Source: Enoplosus armatus (taxonomy: Eukaryota; Chordata; Actinopteri; Centrarchiformes; Enoplosidae). Taken from it: a DNA stretch of 64,000 nucleotides. Of the stretch, positions 45,150 to 59,225 are shown in pieces; the first letter of the stretch is position 1; every line of letters starts with the position of its first letter. The notes beneath the pieces are model-generated. The model saw nothing but the letters and a program-made list of their open reading frames with translations. It searched no databases and was not told the DNA's origin. Position numbers and translations under genes: made by a program. The DNA is taken from positions 4,364,501-4,428,500 of the forward strand of contig NC_092201.1 of assembly GCF_043641665.1 (NCBI RefSeq), in the 5' to 3' direction.

Positions 45150-45670
45150 AGGTTTCATCAGTGGAAGCAATTCAAATTCAGTGGGTATCCTCCAAAGTAA
45201 CAGTCTTTGTAGTACGAAGTAACGTGGACTCCTACATATTATCACCTTATGAAGCTGATATGCTGAACGTGTTAGCAAACAGTTGCTTATTTCCACATCC
45301 AGCAGATACGGAGCAACATTGGCATTCATTTAGAGTTGTGTTTGGGTCCACCTGATGAATGTAAGTCTGACATTCACTCCCCTTCTAGCTCTGCTCTCGT
45401 CTCCACCAACTCCTGAGGGAAATATCTGGTTCTTTAGCTGCTAAATGCTTCACGAGCTAGTCGCTAACTTTGTCTGTCTGTAGTTTGGTGCTGGTCACAT
45501 AGCGTATTAGAAAACCAAAACAGTGATTTAAAAGACTTTAAAACTCTTCGTAAAGCTGAGGGGAACTGCAGAGTCCGGTGACAATTCTTTGTGAGTTCAT
45601 CACTATGAGCGACCAAGTCATTTAATCCATTGCAGATATCATAATATTCATTATAGCATCTTTAAGTTAT
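45150..45670 (-). mobile_element. Dispersed repeat family B, copy 1 (approximate ends)
   Basis: Shares long blocks in reverse orientation with 53221-53838, for example CAACTCCTGAGGGAAATATC and TAACTTTGTCTGTCTG. Non-coding and diverged. Family not identified. Confidence 0.6.
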
Positions 45671-46235
45671 AAGAACATTTGATAATTATATCAAAAAGTG
45701 CATAGACTTCCTCAGAGACAAATGTGAAAATTATTTTGTGACACAATCATCAGTTCTCCCAGTGAGTTAGTTATTTTGTACATGACTGCAATAGTCAGCA
45801 ATATTTTAAATTAAAGGTTTATTGTAAAAATAATTTTTCATTAAATGTATGGTCATAAGCTTTTTGAGACATCCCATCTATGGTACTAAGAGACCCATTC
45901 AATTAAAGTACTACAATGCAGTGTCAGAGGTTACACCAAATGATTTCCACGAAAAGTGAAAAGGATACTGCCATACTTCCACTGACACTATTTATCTCTT
46001 AGATCATTTTAAAGCTTTGGTTCTCCTGTTTTAGAGTTCTTGATTTAGCTATTGAAACCCTCTGCCCTCATTATTTCCATTCACCTTGATGAAACGAAGC
46101 ATGAGCGGAAAAACAGAGCCGCATTCAGTCTTTAAAGCCTCGGCCCTATCAGGTTTAAATACCACTTACACATTGTGAACTGAACTCAACCCCGTGGATG
46201 ATCAGGGGGTGCATGCCCAGTGGGTGCATTCTCCG

Positions 46236-46248
46236 AGGTCAAAGGTCA
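46236..46248 (+). promoter_or_regulatory. Perfect DR1 nuclear-receptor element
   Basis: AGGTCAAAGGTCA is two exact AGGTCA half-sites with one-base spacing, the consensus for PPAR-RXR, HNF4 and COUP-TF dimers. No gene start is evident close by; ppp1r12a begins 7.3 kb away and rps16 10 kb away. Confidence 0.5.
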
Positions 46249-47848
46249 CAGGCCATCTCATTTGTCATGGGCAGTACTTCAAGGCACTTCACTTCACATG
46301 TGGACAGGTTCATGTTTCAATTAACAGGTGTCATATATCTCGTTTCCTAACTGCGCCCATCTCCCGCGACCCTGGTAATCCTAAAATCTATTGCAAGTTA
46401 CAATGGATACAGTGTTTCTCGTGACTGGTATCAATCATATTCTGTTTGTTTCAGACAGACATTTCTGAAGGGCCCTTGAAAACCCATAAAAGGCTCTTTG
46501 GCAATAGTTGCCTTTAAACTGAGCAAATCAAGTCCACCTCGATTTATGTCCAGCATTAAAATCCAGCTTTTAACTCTCCCCTATTATACAGGAACGATGT
46601 TCAGTTAAGTTCCATCCACACACTTCACAAAGGAAGCCCTCAAGCAGCGGCTTAAAAATAGATAAGTGTTACTTGTGCTACTCTCCCTCTTGCAGTGAAG
46701 CCACCCACATATGCTTATTACCCTTTATGCAGCCATCTGACAATATTATCAGCACTAACTTCTGCAGCATACTGTGTGAGCTACAATAAAGCTTGCAGGC
46801 GAAAAGATATCAAGAATTGATTGCTTTACCTCACATTTCACAATAAATGACGGCCCAGAAGAGGCAAAACACCAAGTAATGCAGGTTTAGAGCAGCGCTG
46901 TTTGATTTCGACAGATTGTTATGCGTGCTGACATCTCGACCACATCTTTTTAGTGGGTGTGAAATTTCTCAACAGAGAAAGAGAAAAAAAAATCAATCAT
47001 ACTCTTTGAGGTTACATGTAATCTCATTTGAAGTACACTTTAATTTACCTCCACTGATCTCTTGTAATCTTAGCCATGGCACTATTTGATGCAAAATAAA
47101 TGTAGTTTTTTGTCACAGAGATGGGAGCCAGGTTAGTGAACTGCTATCTGTGATGTAGTTTAAATTTAGAGCGCACTATGAATTGGGTCAAAGCAGTTTT
47201 AGTGGCAATATTCGCAATCCTTGTGTCATGTCCGAAGTGCAGCCAGAGGAATGTAAATGAAGTGCATTTTGAACGCCGTGGACGAGGTCGGCTGCCTGTC
47301 CTGGGCAACATGAAACACTGAGCGTTCGGGGAAACTGTCATTTGCAGTGACCTACTGTAGCATTTCATTCAGCTGTGTTATCTGTTTGGCATGGGCCTCA
47401 CAGCAAGGTGTGGCCGTGTCGCAGATGACAAGGTGATGACTGACGCTGTCCATCACGAGTGGTACCTATCAACAGCCCCAGTCTGTTCCTAACTGAGCCG
47501 GAGAGGAGGATGATAGAGAGGGTGGGAGGGATGGGAGGGAAGAGGAAAGCAGGAAGAGATGTTGGTTGATTGCAGAGTCTCCTTTACCTCCTGGGGTGAC
47601 TTCCCCCTTCCCATGCCTGAGCTTCCAAACCTAGACAGAACAGGGCACAATTCACCTGTCACATGGGATCAGCATACACCAGCACAATCCGGTTTTGTCT
47701 CCGGTGTACTGGAAACATACCACAATGCTCAGCGCTCAAGGCCTTTGGTGCCCCAAAAGGTAGACTGATTTTCCAGTCTCATGTCCTAACTGCTAAAGTA
47801 ACCTTTCTCCCAAACATAAGCATACCCTAAGCTCCGTCTGATGATATT

Positions 47849-48159
47849 AAAAGGAATAGTTTGACATTTTGGGAAACAGCTAGCCTGGCTCCATTGCCAG
47901 AGGTAACAAAATCTGTTAACCAGCACATCTAAAGCTCTTGTTTGTTTTTTTCTTACAAAAACAAAAGTGTAAAAATGTCAAGTTGTGGTTTTACATGGGG
48001 TAATACAGCCTCTTCTTGTTTTTAAGCTAAGGTATAGGCTAACCAGCCACTGGCTCCAGATACATATCTACCGTATGGTAGTTGTACCAATCTTCTCGCC
48101 TAACTCTCGGCAAGAAAGCAAATAAGCGTATTTCCCAAAGTGTCAAACTATTCCTTTAA
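47849..48159. mobile_element. MITE-like inverted-repeat element, copy 2
   Basis: Begins AAGGAATAGTTTGACATTTT and ends with the near-complement GTGTCAAACTATTCCTT. The interior includes ACAGCTAGCCTGGCTCC and AAGTTGTGGTTTTAC, typical of this fish repeat family. Confidence 0.78.
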
Positions 48160-49131
48160 ATATCATCACTTTGAAGGTCTACACCGGTTTTCATAAATAC
48201 AAGACGACATTAAACAATATGAAGCTCTGATTTGAAAGTGTTGATCATATTTTGAGAATACGACACAACAAAGCGGAAGTCAGGCAAAACAAACAACAAA
48301 AAAATCCAGTTTGACAGATAAAAAACACAAACAAACATGACATTAAAAGCGGGCAGGAAGTGTAACCTAAGATAAACAATCAGATCTATTTTGAAAGCCT
48401 GCGTGACATCATCATAACAACCTCCTGTGGCGGGCCGGCGCTATAAATAGCTAAGTCGTCAAAGCCTGGTACATATATGTCCATGAAGTGTGCGGAGAAC
48501 ATTCCCCAGATAGCAGCAGATGGCTCAGAGATTGGAGCCTCGTGAGGAAAGGGTGAAGAGCTCGCCCACACACGCCTGATGCATCTCACTCCAGGCGCTG
48601 GAAGCTCACCTGGGAAAAGCTGAGGCTCCAAAATGATTGCTTGTGGGGTTAATGGGGTCACAGGGATCTGTTTTGGCCTTGCGCGCATTGTGTACATGAA
48701 GCGGTTCTTGACCCCTATTGCAGAGCCTGTGATGGAAAAAATTAGTCGGGCCTGCTGAAACAGAGAGGCCAGCAACTGCGTGTGAAGACATCCGCTATTT
48801 AATGTGTGTGGGACATTCTGATTGGTCAGAGCTACCAGGATGTGGAAGGTACAGCTGGTGTATGCGGAAAGTGTCTAAATAAAAAGGTTTCACACTTTGC
48901 CAAACACAACTTACAAAAGACTACTTCTGCATCTCTTGTTGCTATCGTGACATTGCATTTCCTCCTCATTTCTGCTTTTGCATTGCAAATAAACGGAACT
49001 TTGCTGCAGTTCCGCAATTACAGGTACCCAGTTTAAGCAGATTCAGTGAATACAACAAGACAGAATAATTCCCAATCCGGGAAATCCTATCTTTCATAAC
49101 AAGCCTCTCCAGCTTCTGATGGATGGAAGCC

Positions 49132-49234
49132 TTATTTCAGCTCAATGAAGTCATCAGTGTAGTGTGTTTCTCTGATGTGCATGATGAGTTTGGCCAAAGC
49201 CTGGCTCTGCTCCTGCTGCCGGGCTTCTCCACTG
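49132..49234 (-). CDS. Candidate terminal coding exon of an unidentified gene
   Basis: On the minus strand a strong pyrimidine tract ends in CTGCAG, then an open frame of 33 codons ends at TAA: SGEARQQEQSQALAKLIM, then HIRETHYTDDFIELK. The peptide looks like a natural amphipathic C-terminus with normal codon use, and the acceptor is excellent. GCAGCAG offers a NAGNAG tandem acceptor. I cannot name the protein or find its upstream exons with confidence; no AATAAA was found close downstream. It could also be a chance exon-like segment. Confidence 0.35.
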
Positions 49235-50869
49235 CTGCAGGAGGGAGGAAAAAAACATAAGGGGGGAAAGGAAAGAGTCCACGACATCATCTCTCCAGGC
49301 CTTTTAAGGAGCTCTCCAGTGGAGGGCTGAGAGCGCTGGCCCACTTTCCCATCAGAGCTTCCCAGCCCTGTCTCCTCTCCCCCTGGGAGCCTGGAACACA
49401 GAGTGACTGAGCGCAGACTTATAGACACACCAGGAAACACAATATGGATATTATACACTTAATACTCTAACAACAGTGAAGTCAAACTACACGCAACACA
49501 AGACAACGGCATGACATGATGATCATTTGTCATGTGCACTTATGAGGGAAAAAGACCACAAGTTGTAACATATCATGTTGTCAAGGTCACACTTCATCAT
49601 CTTTTGGACATTTTAATATGTGTGCAGGCACAAGCTAAGACAGGGAGAGAAATGAGGGGACGCTAGTTGCTGGCTGCAATCATATTCATCATTGTATTGC
49701 CAGATGTTGTCAAGCGCTGAAGCAGGCTGGAGCTCGGTGTTCCAGAGCCCATCAGATAGAAACTCTGGAGAGAGGAGGGAGGAGGGGAAGGAATAAAAGA
49801 GAATAAATAAAAGAATAAAGAAGGCTTTGCTAAAGTGGTGACCCTCTCTGGCTTTATCACTGTCGATGTCAGCCAGACCCCACATGGCCCCGTTCTCACC
49901 CCACTGCCACTGCCTCATACATGAACCCTGACCAGAGTCGCAGAACACACGCAGAACACACACACTCGCGCAGAAAGTAAGTAGGGGGAGGCCGAGAGCG
50001 AGATGGAACAAGAGAATGAGGGTGATGGAGCAGATTGTGTGGGCGAGCTGAGTGTGTGCGTGAGTGAGATTGATCGAGGGGAAGTACCAGTGCATGTGCG
50101 ACAGCGCAGACAAATGGCAAATGAAAGGCTGTTATGTTGGCAAGTTTGGCCCTGCTCTACTGCCAGATCAGCTCCATGAGTTCAATGTTTCAAGTGCAGC
50201 TTTGAGCCCTTCAACCTGCTCTATAAACTATACGTCCTGCTGCAATACAAAATGAGGCTCTTTGAGTGAGCTCGATGGAATCGTTTTTGTTTTCCTGAAC
50301 CTAATCCGATGGCGTGTTACAACCCAATTTCAAATCAATTTGGTTGGTTACAAGTGTTAAAAAACTTTATTTTCCTCACAGCATCTCAACAGTCTGTCAG
50401 ATGGATGAGGTGGTTTTGTTTTATATAAAAAACTAATTAGCTTAATCCCAGAGGTTTCTTTATTGTACTGATAAAGTGAAAAAGTGAAGTGATCAGCCAT
50501 ATTTTGGAATATTTCAGTTGATTCAAGACATATATCCCCAACTATTTTTCTGTAAGCACTACAAAGAACTAAAAATAATTCATATCTGAAGATTTCTTTT
50601 CATAATAAAAGGACAACATTTTGGTCTCATTCACAAGAGCATTTGTTATATGTCAAAAACGGAAAAATCTTACATATTTCAATGAAATCTATGTATTGAT
50701 GGCAGACAAAAATCTAATAGGTTTTAGGAATGTCCATAACTGTGTGTAAAAGACACGACATACTACACATCTTCATATTCCTTTCCAATTTCCTTCAGAT
50801 TAGGACACACAAATTAAAGGAAATGTTGAAAGAAGGTCCACAATTTACCCAATTAATAAAATGATGCCC

Positions 50870-51040
50870 AACAGGCCTTTTTCACGGCAGATTTTTTGTC
50901 ATAGTAGGAAAAGCACATTAACGATGGCGCTGCTCTGTCCCAGTAAACCACGACAGTGTGACAGTGTGAGCCAACATGTACAATACCAGGACTCCGAAAC
51001 TGAAGAAGTCGAATGGAATTCAGTCATTAATCAAAGCAAA
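50870..51040 (+). mobile_element. Dispersed repeat family C, copy 1 (approximate ends)
   Basis: Shares GGAAAAGCACA, GACAGTGTGA, ACAATACCAGGA and AAACTGAAG/AAACCGAAG blocks in the same order with 59090-59225. Confidence 0.6.
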
Positions 51041-51237
51041 TGATCACATCGCGGACCCACATTAGTTAGTATAAGTAATGCCATCTGTAAATCTGATTCT
51101 CGCAGTAACGTTGTTGACATTTCCAAACTTCTTTTGACATCATGATGTTTTTCATTGCACTGAAAGGAAAGTGTTCAAGAAAGGAAAAAGCACATACCGT
51201 TTAGGTTATCTGGATCCAGCTCAACTATCCGAGCTGA

Positions 51238-51257
51238 GCATTGCATTCTGGGAGTAG
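51238..51257 (-). promoter_or_regulatory. ZNF143/THAP11-like promoter element
   Basis: The minus strand reads CTACTCCCAGAATGCAATGC, close to the long ZNF143 (SBS) consensus. No transcript start can be assigned to it. Confidence 0.4.
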
Positions 51258-53220
51258 AGACAATATGTCCGCTGCACCATTGAGCCCGCTCACTTCAGCA
51301 TTATCCTGAGGCCCCAACTCCAAGGCCACATGGAAGTTGACAGAGCATGGGACAGCTGCAAGGCCCATTGCTATGTGGTAAACGCGTGCTGAAATAGCCA
51401 AATTAATGGAAGGGGCTCAAGTCCAAACCAGGGTTCAATACCGGGCTACATTTTAGTGCTATGAGATGTCACCCACTCAGGCAGACATCAATATTTACTG
51501 CTGCCATGGCACAGACCATTTTGGTACCTCTCACTTCCAGGGGGGGGACTTTATTGCCAGTTTCAGGAAATCCCCCTCTTTGAGGCGCATTGGTCCACCA
51601 CCTTGGGGTTGTTGTTTCTTAGAAAGAGGTTGAAAGTGACAGATATATTAGGAGGGAGGTCTGGCATATGTACAACTCTAATTTAAGATTAAAAAGCTGA
51701 CAAATATCAGTCAAAAACCAAATGAAGGTGTTGTGCTCAGGGATATTCTGTCTGTATGTTGATTTGATTGAAAGTATACAGAAGTATGTGTGTGAATATA
51801 TAATTTTCTGTTTTTTTTTGATTATTTAAGACAAAGATCTGAGTAGTCTGAATTATCATGTGTCATGAAATGGAGAATATTAGTACATTTGAACACTTCA
51901 CAGGAAAACGGTAAGATAGAGAGAGCTATTTATGGATCCTTGCACAAGGATATAAAAGGTAAGACCTGTTGCCTTGAATCATAATTCTCTTGACTTGCAG
52001 ATTCATGGGCCTCAGCTGATTCTCAGGGAAGACACTTTTCTGCCTCATGAGTCCAAAAGAGTTTTCCCGCGTTGCCTTGGTGACCGCGCTTCTGTATACC
52101 TCACAAAACCTTTTGCGCCCCTCTCCGCCTCTCCGCCTACCGGGTTTAGCAGATCTTCTCCTTCTGCTCAGGGAAACTTCAATTACCGCCAACACTTTTT
52201 CAACCACCGCAAGGCCTATTATGGTCAAATGAGACGCTACGGCCGGCCAGGAACAGCATCTCCACCCCTGTAAATCTGAGAGCGTTGTCTCATGCTCAGA
52301 GTGCTGTGACAAGACAAGGTCGAGGGGTCGCGCCTCCAGGTGATGTGTTTCCATAAGGCCGCGGAGAGGAAATGCACATATATGGTGTGTTCTTTATTTA
52401 TTGCCAGCTCTTTTACTGGATGACTGCAGACTCTCCTCCTTCTGTAAGCTCTGCACCTCTTCTAAAGCACTGAAGCTCAGTGTCAGCCTCCTTAAAAAAA
52501 TGTGGGATTTAAGAGTCTTGGATCATCGGAGAACGTTATGATTTTATCTGCCACATGTCAACGGAGTAAGTTATAATGTGATTGTGTTGGGTTTTCAGTC
52601 CTCGGCAGAAGATGTGCTGAAAATACCTCGACTGAAAGCAACAATCTGAGAGTGTTTAACTTCAAATCGTTCAGCGTTCTGGACATTGTAAGATGAACCT
52701 GACAGTTAGCAACACAAAAGGATTGTATGCTTTAGAGGCCTGCCGAACACAGCAGGAAATCGGGGACGATACAGCGGCCTTAACATGTTTCCTATGCAGA
52801 CGGGGACGGGGTGCCCCTAGTGACCTCAAACACAAACACAGGTTTATCTGAAGGCTTATCATCCAGCCCGGGGTCCCCACACAGTGCTTCCTCTGTCTGC
52901 CTGACTCTGTTGTAGATTTTGGCACTCTCAGTCTACGGCTACGTCCCTTGCATTTATCTGTAAACTCCTCAGACTTGTCACACATAAAGTGAAAGGGGAC
53001 GGGCAACGAAAAGAGAGAGTGTTGTACAGAAAACAACAGATAGGGCTCTGGACTGGGTCCTTCATGTAATGATTCTTCAATGGAGCAGGCTCCATTTGTC
53101 ACTACTAGAGCATTAGGAAAAGGTCCAAACACCTACTGTATGTCTTCATTCATTTCAACACAGACCTTTTCTCACTCTTCTGCTCCTGCTGCTGTATGAA
53201 AGCAGCCTTGTGAATTTAGA

Positions 53221-53838
53221 GGCTACTTTAAAGCTGCACTATACAATAGTTTTATATCAAATGACTGTAATGCAAAAGGCGTAACTTGTATTGACAAACC
53301 AACAGAGAAATATCACTCAACTCTGCCGTTTCCCTCAGCTTTGCAGAGCATGTTAGCATCTTTCAGCTTATTGTTTAGGTTTTACATCCCGCAACTTTAC
53401 TGTTGTGGTTCACTCTCATCAACCTCATTTTGTTTTCAGCAATAAAAAAAAACTTTGATAAACCTGCTGTACGCTACCTGCCTAGCACTAAACAGCAGAC
53501 AAAGTTAGCATACGCTACCTCCCCAGCACAAAACAGCAGACAGACAAAGTTAGTGACAAGCTGGTGAACATAGTGACACCTTTAGTGGCTAAAGAGCCAG
53601 ATATATCCCTCAGGAGTTGAGCAACAAGAAGAGTGAATATTAGGTTTTTATGCATCAGGTGGCCAGAAACACGACTCCAAATGAATGCTAATGCTGCTCT
53701 GTGTCTGCTTGATGTATTTTTGGCTAACAGTTAGCTAACATATTCACCATAACAACTATATAAGGACAATGCTGTGTCTACAGCTTGTTCCACTGTCCCC
53801 AAGTGGCCAAAAACGGAATTAATGCTACTTTAAAAATA
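53221..53838 (+). mobile_element. Dispersed repeat family B, copy 2
   Basis: Starts near CTACTTTAAAGCTGCACTA and ends near AATGCTACTTTAAAA. Contains an internal short duplication (GCTACCT...CAGCAGACAAAGTTAG twice, about 53473-53550). Reverse-oriented relative to 45150-45670. Confidence 0.6.
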
Positions 53839-56110
53839 ATGCTTTGTTCCCAAAATGTTCATAAGCCTGTGCTGTAAAAAAAAAAAAAGGAAGGTAACAC
53901 CACGAGAGAAGATGGGTGAATGTTATGGGCGTCTAAGGTAAACCTTTAAATCTATGCTCTCGCACAAATGAGGCTCCGTGCACACCACTGTGGTTTGAAT
54001 TTGGGAGTCCGGGCAGTGTTGAAGTCGAGGCTGAAAGAAGCAAAAACCATTATCAATCTTGAACGGCTTATCCGGCTGCCCCGAGGGGAGTATGCATTCC
54101 CTCTGACAATAAAAGAAGCCAGGTGCCTGTTCACTCGTGGCCGACACTATAAACACCAGCCTCGCTGTAGTAAATGTCAGGCATAGGTAGGCACTGCACA
54201 CTGCACACATGACTCACGCCACTGTATACAGATTCCCAAGATGCTATCTGTCTTCAGTCCTTCTCTGACCCAGGAATGGCCCTGCTGCGCTTCCCTCCTT
54301 TAAGGGTAAGACGGTGCCTTGAAGCTGACACTTTTTCTCTCGTCTCCAGCGTCCGACTGCAGGATGTGTGTGCTTGAGATTCTTGACAAGTGTTTCTCTC
54401 AAGGCTCTAGAGAAGGCGCCTGGTAGAATGTTTCACCCTCTTATCAATCTGGTTGAGTTAATCACCACAAAGGCTCAATTTTTGTCAACTGCACATCCAT
54501 GGTGAACCTTGAGAAAGCAGAGAGGGGAACGTTTGGCGCCAGTTTCCTCCCACAAACTGCAGGGTCTAGTTCAGTCACGTCAACATTGTCCAACATTGTC
54601 CAACATTGTGGTCAGATCAAAGACTGTCTCTTGTGTAGGACTACAGTTTGATATTTGATGTCCAAAAAGCTCCCCACTTCCTTTTTCCCATGTCATGTCC
54701 CATTCCCATAGCCTGACCCTAAGCTCTTCAGCCCCAAGCAGCGCTGAACCACATGATCCCTGTGGTTTGACTCACCACAAGCTTAAAAATAAGGTTCGAT
54801 AAAACCAAGACACAGTCAGTTTGTATAATTTGATATAAACTGTCAGCCTGTAACTGCACTGATTTCTGCCAGACAGCATCTGGTTGATGATACAACCTTG
54901 ACCCCAGCTGAGATGGCAATGATGTCACACTTAAAATTGTGTTATTAATTTCACAAACACCAGAGGGTGCTGTTGTGTAGGAATTTAGAAATGTGGATGA
55001 GGAGAAGACCCACTTATACACACAATATGAGTACAGTCTTACATTAACAAGGGCACTGCGACTTCTATTGACACATCACAGTTTATAGGGTTTTTTAATA
55101 TGATATGATTTCTGATTTTCTGGATTATATCATTCACAAAAATAATCCAACTTCAGTGTAAAATCTTTATCTACAGTATATAGTTTGCTAAAATGTGATT
55201 TGGCACCAGCAGATCCTGTTCAATAAACACATTTTGCTACTGTTTTTTGTTGTTAAGACAGCTACTTTTCCTTCTCTGGACAAGCAATTTATCTTTCCAG
55301 GTAGTATGTATACAAAAAACACTCAATGTTTCCACATTTTCAATGTTTGACCAGTTTTTGTTTCTCATACACAGTCAGGATGGTAGATTGTGTTAAGTGA
55401 GTACTAAGTAATCATTTCATTCAATCATCATTTAAATGCCATTTTTCCATTGTGGGCTTTCAACAGCCTGGACTTACATCAGTTTGCCATCAGTGACTAA
55501 AGCTTCATCCACCAGTCATTGGTAGTGAAGTCATTGCTTGGGATTGTTATAACTATATGCTATTTATTCTTAGAAAGCACAGAGTATAAAACATTAATAT
55601 GAGAAATAATAAAAGTATTTCACAACAGTTTAATTAGGTATATGATATTACTTTTTGAGTAATGAAATTAAATATGGTCTGCTGTAGTTTACAAAACCAG
55701 TGTTTTTGTCTGTGACCCTTTGTTTTTACTCCAGAAATTAGCTTTTTGATTACTTTGGGACATTTTTGTGCTCTTTTTCAGTGCGTGGCTAGTGGTGATC
55801 TTGGGACGTAACAGCACAATTAAGACCTGTTTAAGGGAATAATGGCATCTGTCACATACGTTAAACCCATATAGCTATACAGTGTGACCTCACTACATTA
55901 ACGTTACCTTTCTGGAAATAACACTGTAAAGTCGCCTTTTAAACAATTTTCAGGAATTATTGGTGCACCTGAAAAGCTGTCTGCATCATGGTCGGCATTC
56001 TGTGAGTCAATTTGCCCCCAAAATGGTAATTTCTAGTAAATAATGTCCTATTTTCTACCAAGAAACAGGTACTTTAATCACCAACAGCAAGGTTTATGAG
56101 AACGAAATGT

Positions 56111-56215
56111 AAAATGGCGGTAGAGCGAGAGCAACTGTCGCAAAACCTACCGCAAAGCATGTCTGAAGTGTCGTACAATAGCCCCTGATGTTCGGCATGT
56201 GGAACCCCGTCTGGT
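56111..56215 (+). promoter_or_regulatory. rps16: rps16 promoter
   Basis: AAAATGGCGG at 56111-56120 is a YY1-type core often found at ribosomal-protein promoters. The region lies directly upstream of a pyrimidine tract (TCTCTCC, about 56215-56221) that fits a TOP transcription start. No clear TATA box. Confidence 0.5.
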
Positions 56216-56244
56216 CTCTCCGTACGGCACCCTAGCTGAAGACG
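56216..56244 (+). other. rps16: rps16 non-coding exon 1 (5' TOP leader, start approximate)
   Basis: Starts in the pyrimidine tract and ends GAAGACG before a GTATGT donor. The following acceptor is GTTTCAG at 56333, four bases before the ATG codon. A TOP leader would give growth-dependent translational control, as for other ribosomal-protein mRNAs. The start site is inferred. Confidence 0.6.
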
Positions 56245-56337
56245 GTATGTTCTTCAGTCTGATCCGTTAAAATAGTATAAATTATACTTATTCACTGGTT
56301 TCTAATGTAACTGTTGTTCCCTGTGTGTTTCAGAAAC

Positions 56338-58551
<2,214 letters not shown>

Positions 58552-58569
58552 TTCACTGTACATTTTCAT

Positions 58570-58575
58570 AATAAA
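58570..58575 (+). terminator. rps16: rps16 polyadenylation signal
   Basis: AATAAA 19 bases after the stop codon, followed by a T-rich stretch. The very short 3' UTR is usual for ribosomal-protein genes. Confidence 0.85.
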
Positions 58576-59089
58576 GTGGAGGATCAAAGAATTTAATTTG
58601 TCATTTTTTTTCATTTATAAAACTGCACAGATGGCTTACTTACAACCTCTTCTAGTTTTTCATCAAGCTGTTATGTTTTTTTTTTCCTTGGTCACAGCAC
58701 AAAAAGACTTGTAGTACATGGTAACCTGTGTAATTCTCTAGCACCTAGTATGATAAGAGTTCTGAGAAATGAAGCTGTTCTTTAACTGAACTTGACCTTT
58801 TGACCTCTGGATGAGGACAAGACAAATGACCTACATGAATTTGATGGTCATAACTAACAAATACAGTACCAGTATTTAACTTAATATCATATATACTGCT
58901 CTATAATTATCAGTTTTGTACATTGCAAAGCAGATTTGAAAATATTAGTTATTTTAAACTTTTTAGCAAATATTTTCAGTTCATGGGTTCATTAACCATT
59001 CAATTCATCATTCACTCATTCTTATGTACACGGTTTTGTATTTTATGAAAGGTAAAATATATGCCTGTTCTGGACAATATTTGACTTGT

Positions 59090-59225
59090 TTTAGCAGGAA
59101 AAGCACAGGTGTTTAATCCATGGTATTAAAGTGTCCCACTAAGCTGTGACAGTGTGATAGTGAGTCAGCATGCACAATACCAGGATCCTGAAACCGAAGC
59201 AGCTGAACGGATTTCACCCATCATT
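59090..59225 (+). mobile_element. Dispersed repeat family C, copy 2
   Basis: Same ordered blocks as 50870-51040: GGAAAAGCACA, GTGACAGTGTGA, CACAATACCAGGA, AAACCGAAG. Confidence 0.6.

Larger units (their letters stand above)
39181..49131. other. Intergenic region upstream of ppp1r12a
   Basis: About 10 kb without a recognised gene. Contains a short AT repeat (39744-39757), an ATG-type run (about 42421-42438), inverted-repeat elements at 42620-42933 and 47849-48159, an older repeat at about 45150-45670 and a perfect DR1 element at 46236-46248. Confidence 0.65.
49235..56110. other. Intergenic region upstream of rps16
   Basis: No confident gene. Contains a ZNF143-like site (51238-51257), repeat family C copy 1 (about 50870-51040), a 50-55% GC patch at 52.0-52.3 kb open on both strands, family B copy 2 (53221-53838) and three tandem CAACATTGTC-like units at 54581-54610. 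Confidence 0.6.

Noticed and set aside
48386..48775. 129-codon minus-strand frame
   Set aside because: No recognisable domain and no supporting splice context; composition looks random.
49300..49309. CCTTTTAAGG CArG-type match
   Set aside because: An isolated match in intergenic DNA, within chance expectation; not treated as part of the intron 1 cluster.
49613..50113. 166-codon minus-strand frame including NTELQPASALDNIWQYNDEY
   Set aside because: One internal stretch has an acceptor-like start near 49765, but no donor follows and the rest is low-complexity. Not enough to call a gene.
51926..52354. Long frames open on both strands (142 codons minus, 99 codons plus)
   Set aside because: Opposing open frames in a GC-richer patch are expected by chance. 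Neither peptide resembles a known family, although the plus frame follows a CTTGCAG that could be an acceptor.
52671..53132. 153-codon minus-strand frame
   Set aside because: No domain, no conserved-looking segment and no splice context.
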